Shown: piece by piece, positions 7,188 through 13,492 of the stretch | How the letters are laid out: the number at the start of each line of letters is the position of its first letter | Numbering within the stretch: position 1 is the first letter of the stretch | Source: Pleurotus ostreatus/Saccharomyces cerevisiae fusant | Taxonomy: Eukaryota; Opisthokonta | Length of the DNA: 13,492 nucleotides | Reading direction: 5' to 3' | Assembly: GCA_024196135.1 (NCBI GenBank) | Contig: JAMQCK010000963.1 | Coordinates: 1-13,492, forward strand | Position numbers and translations under genes: made by a program | Notes under the pieces: generated by a model | The model's database searches: none | The model's input: the letters and a program-made list of their open reading frames with translations, nothing else | What the model was told of the DNA's origin: nothing

Positions 7188-10100
7188 ATGTTGCCGCTCT
7201 TGTCCTTCCACAGGACTGTGCTGGAAGACATACATGACCCAACGACCAACGATCTGCTGGTCATCGCGCGAGGATTGGGACTTCGCCGGATCGTCTGCAA
7301 CCTGCTGAAGCTCTATGATTCCCCGCAAAACCTCGTCCTTTTGGTTAACGCCACCCCCGAGGAGGAGTCTGAGATTGGGGAGGAGCTGGGTATTATGGGC
7401 TGTCGCAAGCCGGGCTTGCGTGTAGTCGGCTACCAGACGGGCAGCAAGGAGAGGTGCGTGCTCGACACATTGCGTTAGCCGAATACTGACGGAGCTCAGG
7501 CAGGAGATGTACAAGAAGGGCGGCCTTATATCAGTCACCTCACGTATCCTTGTCGTAGATATGCTCCAATCCCAAATCCCCACCGAGCTCATCACCGGTA
7601 TGGTCGTTCTGCACGCCGAAAAGTTGTTGAACTCCGTCCATGTTAGAACCGCGACTGACGACGCAGCAGAGTGACAGCATTGGTCCTCGAAGCGTTCATC
7701 GTTCGATTGTATCGGGAGAAGAACAAGGAGGGGTTCTTGAAGGCGTTTACAGACCAGCCAGAGCACATCACAAGCGGATTGTCGCCTCTCAAGAACATCA
7801 TGAAGGAACTTCAGCTGCGCAAGGTGCACCTATATCCCAGGTACACTAAGCGGACATGCGCATACGAGGTTATGAGCTGAGCCAGCCCTTCAGATTCCAA
7901 GAAGGCGTCAAGAAGGCCCTCGAGAGACGGCGAGCGGACGTGGTGGAATTGTCGCAAGAGATGACCGAGTCCATGGCCGAAATCCACCACGCCATCATAC
8001 AATGCATGACTTCGACGCTTGCCGACTTGAAGCGGTCCAACACCTCAGTGCGTCACCTCACGTCTGGCTCGACTCTTCACCGATGCTTCTCAGCTCGACC
8101 TAGACGACCTCACAGTGGAAAATGCGTACTTCAGATCGTTCGATCACATAGTACGCAGACAGCTTGACCCAGTGTGGCACAAGGTCGGTCCGCGCACCAA
8201 GCAGCTGGTCGGCGACTTGGCAACTTTGAGGAAGCTCTTGGGGTACGTGCTCATCCTCCGCCTCCGGTAGTCGTCTCATCTGGCGCCAGATATCTACTCA
8301 CGTACGACCCCATACAATTTTACATGCTACTCGAGACCATCATCGAGTCGAACCAGACCACCTCGTCAGGCGGAAAGAAAGAACACCACTCACCTTGGCT
8401 ACTCACCGACGCCGCCAACGTCATCATCACCGTCGCAAAGCGCAGATGCTACATCATGACTTCCACCAGGAAAGAACCCGTTCTGGACGATATGGACGAA
8501 GAGGGTTGGGCGGCCTTGGACGAGGTCAACGGTACGGTGGGCCAGTCGCAGGATACGGGCAGCAGCAGACCGCGATGGCTTCCTTCGGGGGTCGAACCCG
8601 TGCTAGAGGAGCTTCCGAAGTGGAATCTGCTGGCCGACGTTATACAGGAGATCGAGGAGGAACTGATCCGCATGGAGACGAATCCGCGGATGAAGAACAG
8701 TGAGTGCTTACGAGTGATATTGTACGCGTAGCGCTGATGCTGTTCAGCCCCCGGCAACAACACCGTCCTCGTCATGACATCTTCGACGCACGGGTGCTCG
8801 GTGCTGACCGAGTTCCTGGAAAGCATGGACTACAGCGCACCCGCGGGCCAGCGCGGCACGTCGATGTTGATGATGAAGCTCGGGCGGTATCTGTGGTGGA
8901 AGGGGCGGCTGCATCAGACGAAGAAGGCCGAGGGGCGGGGCGAGCAGAATGCGTACTACCGCACGAATACCGGGTCGTCGGCGAATGCTGGCTCCTCGAC
9001 GACCAGTAAGAGCGGCAACAACGCTGGGGTATCCGAGGCGCTGCAGCGGAAGGACAAGGAGAGGCAGGAGCGCGCGGCTAGTCGGAGGCGCGTGCGTGGA
9101 GGAAAGACGGCACCGGCGCCTACGCCATCGCGATCGCAGTCCACCGCTCCGAGTTCTGTTGTGGACGATCCGGTCGAGGCGCATCTCTTTACGCAACTGT
9201 GAGTCTGCGCTTGCCGTAACGTTCACTGTCCACTGACATGCAGGCAGCATAAGTCAACAATCGTCGGACTTGGAGTTCATGGATGACGGGGACATCACCC
9301 TGCTCGACTTCGACACCGTCCAGTTCGAGACGGAGTTCGATGCCAACTACGGGTTGTTGGCGCCTCAGCAGACAGTCGTCGTGCGCCCGTACTCGGATGA
9401 CGCGGACGACATGATGCTGGCTGAGCTGCAGCCGAAGTTCATCGTGATGATCGAGCCAAACGTGGATTTCTTCAGGCGGGTTGAGGTATGCACTTAGTGG
9501 AATGACTGGTTTGTGATGGAGCTAACTCTAGGCAGCTCTACCGCGCTGCAAATCCTGGGCTCGGTGTACGGTTATATCATATGTTCTACGGCAACTCGTC
9601 AGAGGAGCACAAGTTCCTGGCCGGCATTCGGAAGGAAAAGAATGCCTTCGAGCGTTTGATCAGGGAACGAGGTGTACGTGCACAACTCGACATGTCATCT
9701 GTTCAGTGCTCATCGTCTCGCAGAGCATGCTCCTACCAATCTTCGAAGATACGCGGCAACAACAGGGGGACGACGTCATCAAGACTATCAGTACTCGCAT
9801 TGCCGGTGGTCGCAGGGAATTGAACACCGAGCCGTCGAGGGTACGCCTATTGCGACCTCGACGTCCTTCCTACCAAGCTGACGCAAATTTAGGTCATCGT
9901 CGACATGCGCGAGTTCCGATCGACTTTGCCATCGTTATTGCACGCATCGAACTTGCTGGTCATCCCGGCCACCTTGACCGTCGGAGACTACATCTTGACC
10001 CCCGACATATGTGTTGAGCGGAAGAGCTTGTCGGATCTCGTGTCCAGTTTCAACAGCGGTCGCCTGTGAGCTCGGTCGTCTAGGATTGCAATCGACTTTG

Positions 10101-10731
10101 CTCATTTTTTGCAGATATACGCAGTGCGAGATCATGTCCGTGCATTACAAGCACCCGATCCTCCTCATCGAGTTCGAGGAAGAGAAGGCTTTCTCATTGG
10201 AGGTATGCCCATGGGATGGGTGAGGGTAATCAAGAATTGACGCTCTCGCAGATCATCTCGGACATGAAGTCGTACGCCAAGCCCGTCAACAAGTACCCGC
10301 CCAAGAAGCCCAATGCAAAAGAAGACGACAAATCTCCCTTCTCCGGCCCTACGATCCAGTCCAAGCTCGTCCTCCTCACACTCACCTTCCCGCGCGTGCG
10401 CATCATCTGGTCGTCCTCACCCTACGCTACCGCCGAGATCTTCAAAGACTTGAAGAAAGACAGCCCGGAGCCAGACCCGACGACGGCTATCGCCATCGGC
10501 GCTGAGGCGGATCCGGATGTGGGCGCGGGCGTGAATACGGCGGCGGAGGAACTGCTGAGGTGTCTGCCGGGGATCACTCAGAAGAACGTGAAGTATGTGG
10601 CGAGCAAGATCACGAACGTGCGCGAGCTGTGCGAGATGAACCTGGCGCAGGTGCAGGAGCTTTTGGGCGCGGAGCCGGGAAAGGCCTGTTGGGAGTTCAT
10701 GCATTATGGGTCGAGGAAGGAGGGAAGCTAG
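7188..10731 (+). CDS. XPF: XPF/ERCC4/Rad1 family structure-specific DNA repair endonuclease
   Basis: The catalytic subunit of the XPF-ERCC1 (Rad1-Rad10) nuclease, which cuts 5' of lesions in nucleotide excision repair and acts in crosslink repair and recombination in the nucleus. Exons are 7188-7453, 7500-7622, 7670-7840, 7894-8047, 8094-8242, 8290-8699, 8748-9198, 9248-9485, 9536-9673, 9724-9840, 9893-10065, 10115-10202 and 10252-10731 (2958 nt, 985 aa), close to family size. An inactive helicase-like N-terminal half ([33 protein letters not shown]) is followed by a basic Ser/Thr-rich linker around residues 490-570. The nuclease domain begins [10 protein letters not shown] (740) and has the full GDx(n)ERKx3D site: G770, D771, E781, R782, K783, D787. 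A C-terminal helix-hairpin-helix ([15 protein letters not shown], about 927-975) would bind the ERCC1 partner and DNA. All catalytic residues are present. It is downstream of synthase copy 1 on the same strand and convergent with the reductase. Confidence 0.97.
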
Positions 10732-10883
10732 TTGTCTCCTGTATGGGGTCTGAATCGTGCGTCTTCGTTTGCGGCCACGCGACTTTCCGTTGACCAACGC
10801 TACAGTTTATTCGTACACATCTCTCAATTGTACCAACACCATCCCAACGCAGCACGCTATATGCAGTGGTCGTCACTATGACC
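10732..10883. other. Convergent 3' region between XPF and the aldo-keto reductase
   Basis: Only 152 bp separate the two stop codons, so the 3' UTRs of the two genes probably overlap or nearly meet. I see no gene or strong hairpin. Confidence 0.5.
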
Positions 10884-12259
10884 TTACAGCTCCGGCGTCT
10901 CGCTGAATAGGGTTTCCTGGACACCGGGAGGATAGCGTGCGATACCGCGCAAAGCGGCGTCGATCTCCTCGGCTTGTCTGCGTATGGATGCGAGGTCTTC
11001 GTTGCTCAGCTCGAGGTTCAGCGCGGCAACATTGTGCTCGAGGTTCTGCGTTCCGCTCAGCGATCCGTCCCCTTGCGCGCGGTCAAAACCGTGGGAGACT
11101 CACCTTGACCTTCGTTGTGCAGGGAATCGGGATGAGGTCATCTCCTTGCGCCAGGATCCAAGCAAGCGCGACCTGCCCAGGAGACGCATTGTACTTCTTG
11201 CCGACGGCTTCCAGCTCCTTGATGAGGTTCAGGATTCTGGGGAAGTTCTCTGCATTGTATTTGGGAATGGATGAGCGGAAGGGATCCGTGATGTCTGCGG
11301 CGGATTTCTGTGGTGCGTCGACGTCAGCGCCTACCCTGCTTCCCCAGTTGATATGAGTGCTACTAACGATTTGTCCAGTCAGGAGACCGCGGCCGAGCGG
11401 CGAGTACGCGACGATCTTGACGCCGAGTTCGCGGGCGGTCTGCAGGAGACCGATCCTGGGGTCCTCGATGTCGAGCGTGAAGGTCGAGTACTCGACTTGG
11501 ACGGCAGCGATTGGGTGCACGGCATAAGCTCTACGCAGCGTCCTCGCGGACACCTCGGAAAGGCCAAGGTGCTTGACTTTGCCCTGCCTTGAAGTACGCT
11601 GGTCAGCATTGGACACTCGTAATGACGGGCGAGTCTACTCACTTGACAAGCTCTGCCATCGCTCCGACAGTGTGCTCAATAGGTGTATTTGAGTCCGCTC
11701 GCTGTGCGTATACTCAGCAAGTTGACAAAACGATCGCACGCAGGCAGGCTTACGTGCAAATAGTACAGGTCAATATAATCGGTGCCCAGCTTCTTGAGCG
11801 AGCGTTCGACAGCCTCATGGACGTATTCAGGACAACCGTCGAGCAGCTTCTCGCCGGCCTTCGCTTGCGCAGGGCGTTTCACGAAGCCGAACTTGGTCGC
11901 CAGGAAGATCTCCTTGCGCTTGCCCGTCTTCGCTAGCCTGTGGGCGTCGCGTGAAAGTCATGTCAACGGGGAGTCGCAGGTGCGTACCATTTTCCGACGA
12001 CTTCCTCAGAACCGGGATAGATGTCGGCAGTGTCCCAGAAGTTGCAACCTGCTTCCAGAGCAGCGTCGAGGACCTGGCGGTAGAGTGCATGCTCGTGAGT
12101 ACATGCGGGCGAGACACAGGTTCTTACTTATTAACTAACCTTGAAGCGCTCGTCATCCGTAGATGAAGCGAGGCCTTGAGGGTCGTAGACTCCCCACATG
12201 AGGCCATAACCCAGAGGACCAAAAGTTGTGTCCCCGATCTTGCGAGGCGGATAGGACAT
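10884..12259 (-). CDS. Aldo-keto reductase (NADPH-dependent)
   Basis: A cytosolic oxidoreductase of 344 aa that should reduce aldehydes or ketones with NADPH. Exons on the minus strand are 12259-12140, 12073-11988, 11937-11754, 11701-11643, 11587-11368, 11307-11104 and 11045-10884 (1035 nt); introns are 50-66 nt. The start [19 protein letters not shown] is the usual first strand of the barrel. The catalytic tetrad is complete: D54 and Y59 in [13 protein letters not shown]84 in LATKFG, H130 in IDLYYLH. Later marks are [31 protein letters not shown] and the cofactor-binding IPIPCTTK. It resembles fungal yakC-like (AKR13-type) reductases, which occur both in general metabolism and in secondary-metabolite loci. 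Intron 5 (11367-11308) is 60 nt without a stop, so retention would insert 20 residues in frame. The physiological substrate is unknown. Confidence 0.93.
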
Positions 12260-12357
12260 GATGGGCTTTTTGGTGTATTTTTCGCTGCTGTGGGGTAGCA
12301 AAGAGTAGTCAGAGATGGGGGGTCGCTCAGATCTGCTATGCTCATGAGCTGCTCCCC

Positions 12358-12365
12358 TTTATATA
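12358..12365 (-). promoter_or_regulatory. TATA box of the aldo-keto reductase gene
   Basis: TATATAAA on the minus strand, 99 bp before the ATG, with a CCAAT motif (12391-12387) a little upstream. Order and spacing are those of a normal RNA polymerase II core promoter. Confidence 0.6.
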
Positions 12366-12783
12366 GTGTGAGAGGAAGGTGATCCTATTGGACTCGGAGT
12401 GTCACCGCGGCGGCGCTGCGGGATGCATCCAGTGTCCGAATCGGAGACGACGCAATACAGTAGCTTCTGACTACTGTGCGTATGTAATGTCTAGCTGGAT
12501 GTCAGATTATAAGCCACTTCAACCATAGTAATGCACTGCTGTTTTGGCGCGGGCCATCCAGGGATCATCCCAAATAGACGGTTTTCATTTGTTCCCGCGC
12601 CTAGACATGCAAATGCAGGATATTCGTGAAAGGCGAAGGCGCTGGTCCTGATCAATTGTCGATTTCTTGAGAGCTTAAATAGAGGTATATACGGACTTTG
12701 GTAACTAGGATATCATACAAGGGGACGAGTCCAGAATCGCGACTACAATCCGTCTCTGCGTTCGCCCTGCGTCACATATGGGG

Positions 12784-12795
12784 TCGTATATACGA
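12784..12795. repeat. 12-bp perfect palindrome TCGTATATACGA
   Basis: An exact self-complementary 12-mer that starts 16 bp past the stop of synthase copy 2. Its AT-rich core could be part of a 3'-end processing signal, or it may be chance. Confidence 0.35.
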
Positions 12796-12810
12796 GTCAG
12801 TGAGGAGAAC

Positions 12811-13492
12811 CTACTTATCCCTCGACAGGACCTTCAGCGTCAGCGCCTCCAGTGCGTCCCTTGCTGGGGTGCTTGGGAGGACCTGTAGGGCTTCGCGCGC
12901 CTTCTGCGCATGATCGGCCGCAAGGGCGTAAGTGCGCGACAATGCCGATGTCTCCCTAACAATCCTAACGACCTGATACCAGTCAGTAAGGGATCTATAA
13001 CAAGATAAGGGTAACTCGCCTCTGCCGTGTCCCTTGGCTCGGAGCACTTCCGCGAGACGTACGGTGCGAGCTCGTCAGGACGCTCCTCGAGCGCGTAGAA
13101 AACAGGCGCAGTAATGAAACCAAGGCTCAAATCAACAGCGCCCGTCGGCTTCCCAGCGCTGTCAACAGAGGTTTCTTTGAAGTCCAGCGCATCGTCGATG
13201 ATCTAGCAGACCGGTCAGCATGTAACCTATGCATCACATAGCGCACACTGGCAGCTCACCTGGAAAGCGAGCCCGAGCTCCGTGCCATAGTCGCCCACAG
13301 CAAGCACCCGCTCATCATCACTCGGCAAGCCCGAGAGCATCGCCGTGCTCCTCAACGCACGCGCAAACAGGCTGCCCGTCTTCAAAAAGATGCGCTCCAT
13401 ATACGAGCCCCACTGGTCCGCCACATGCCCCGCCTTCGCCTTGTCCCCAAGCGCAGCAGAGTCCTCCGCCTGGATGATCTCGCCCTCGACCA
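12811..13492 (-). CDS. trans-Polyprenyl diphosphate synthase, COQ1-like (copy 2), partial: 5' part outside window
   Basis: The 3' half of a second synthase, covering residues equivalent to about 192-382 of copy 1. Exons on the minus strand are 13492-13260 (cut by the window edge), 13202-13020 and 12972-12811. Exon lengths match copy 1 exactly (233 nt of shared exon 3, then 183 and 162) with no indel. I count 11 amino-acid differences in 191 residues (about 94% identity). The last exon has 23 base differences in 162 (about 86% identity), mostly silent, so selection has kept the protein. The second Asp-rich motif IIDDALDF is intact. The last intron (13019-12973, 47 nt) has a GCGAGT donor in place of copy 1's GTAAGC, with a TACTGAC branch-like site and a CAG acceptor. 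Nothing visible suggests a pseudogene, but the first Asp-rich motif is off the window. Confidence 0.9.
12973..13019 (-). other. GC-AG intron in synthase copy 2
   Basis: The reading frame and alignment to copy 1 fix the exon ends at 13020 (Glu codon) and 12972 (Val codon). The intron begins GCGAGT and ends ATCAG. The nearest GT, four bases downstream, would break the frame. Copy 1 has a standard GTAAGC donor at the same position (6635-6640). Confidence 0.75.

Larger units (their letters stand above)
12260..12810 (-). promoter_or_regulatory. Promoter of the aldo-keto reductase and 3' flank of synthase copy 2
   Basis: 551 bp without a supported gene. Near the reductase it has a clear core promoter on the minus strand: TATATAAA at 12365-12358 and CCAAT at 12391-12387. 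Their spacing to the ATG at 12259 fits a leader of roughly 70 nt. An out-of-frame ATG at 12345 would lie upstream of the expected transcription start. The right part carries the 3' flank of the second synthase. Confidence 0.6.

Noticed and set aside
7149..7829. 226-codon minus-strand frame opposite XPF
   Set aside because: It is antisense to XPF exons 1-3, has no recognisable domain, and reads through XPF introns.
8744..9250. 168-codon minus-strand frame, Arg/Leu/Pro-rich
   Set aside because: It is a shadow of the XPF linker exon, whose codon bias leaves the opposite strand open.
12124..12345. Out-of-frame ATG frame of 73 codons upstream of and overlapping the reductase start, considered as a uORF
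   Set aside because: The TATA box at 12365-12358 predicts a transcription start downstream of this ATG, and the reductase frame from 12259 begins with the expected N-terminus.
12811..13047. 78-codon continuous frame across the last intron of synthase copy 2
   Set aside because: It reads through the intron; upstream of 12972 it no longer matches the family, whereas the spliced form matches copy 1 throughout.
1..13492. Transposon, tRNA, rRNA or CRISPR signals
   Set aside because: No terminal repeats with a transposase-like frame, no cloverleaf sequence that I could recognise by eye, and no regularly spaced repeat array other than the intronic repeats.

Overview
The window is from the nuclear genome of a filamentous fungus, most likely a basidiomycete (Agaricomycetes-like). 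Genes are cut by many short introns, mostly 41-66 nt with GT..AG ends. Intergenic gaps are a few hundred bases, codons are GC-rich, and the proteins are fungal types. I see no bacterial operon, tRNA, rRNA, CRISPR array or transposon. I rebuilt the exon structures by hand from splice signals, reading frame and remembered family patterns; every complete model closes in frame.

Layout, left to right: (1) a DHA2-type major facilitator transporter on the minus strand (190-2413, 9 exons, 556 aa). (2) A 641-bp divergent promoter region. (3) A UbiA-superfamily membrane protein on the plus strand (3055-4064, 3 exons, 305 aa), of the fungal kind that includes UbiA-type terpene cyclases. (4) A 1.4-kb gap (4065-5498) with one doubtful small gene. 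(5) A trans-polyprenyl diphosphate synthase, COQ1-like (5499-6847, 5 exons, 382 aa). (6) The XPF/ERCC4/Rad1 structure-specific DNA repair nuclease (7188-10731, 13 exons, 985 aa). (7) A convergent aldo-keto reductase on the minus strand (10884-12259, 7 exons, 344 aa). (8) The 3' half of a second polyprenyl diphosphate synthase on the minus strand (12811-13492, running off the right edge), about 94% identical in protein to the first.

Reading of the whole: a transporter, a UbiA-type prenyl-chain enzyme, two closely related prenyl diphosphate synthases and a reductase lie within 13.5 kb around one DNA repair gene. This resembles a small terpenoid or meroterpenoid locus built around, or invading, a housekeeping gene. 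The two synthases face each other in inverted orientation with XPF and the reductase between them. Co-regulation and a shared pathway are inferences from proximity and protein family only.

Other points are a 7-nt microexon needed to keep the transporter in frame, degenerate tandem repeats filling two enlarged transporter introns, a GC-AG intron in the second synthase where its paralogue has GT-AG, and a 12-bp perfect palindrome in the divergent promoter.
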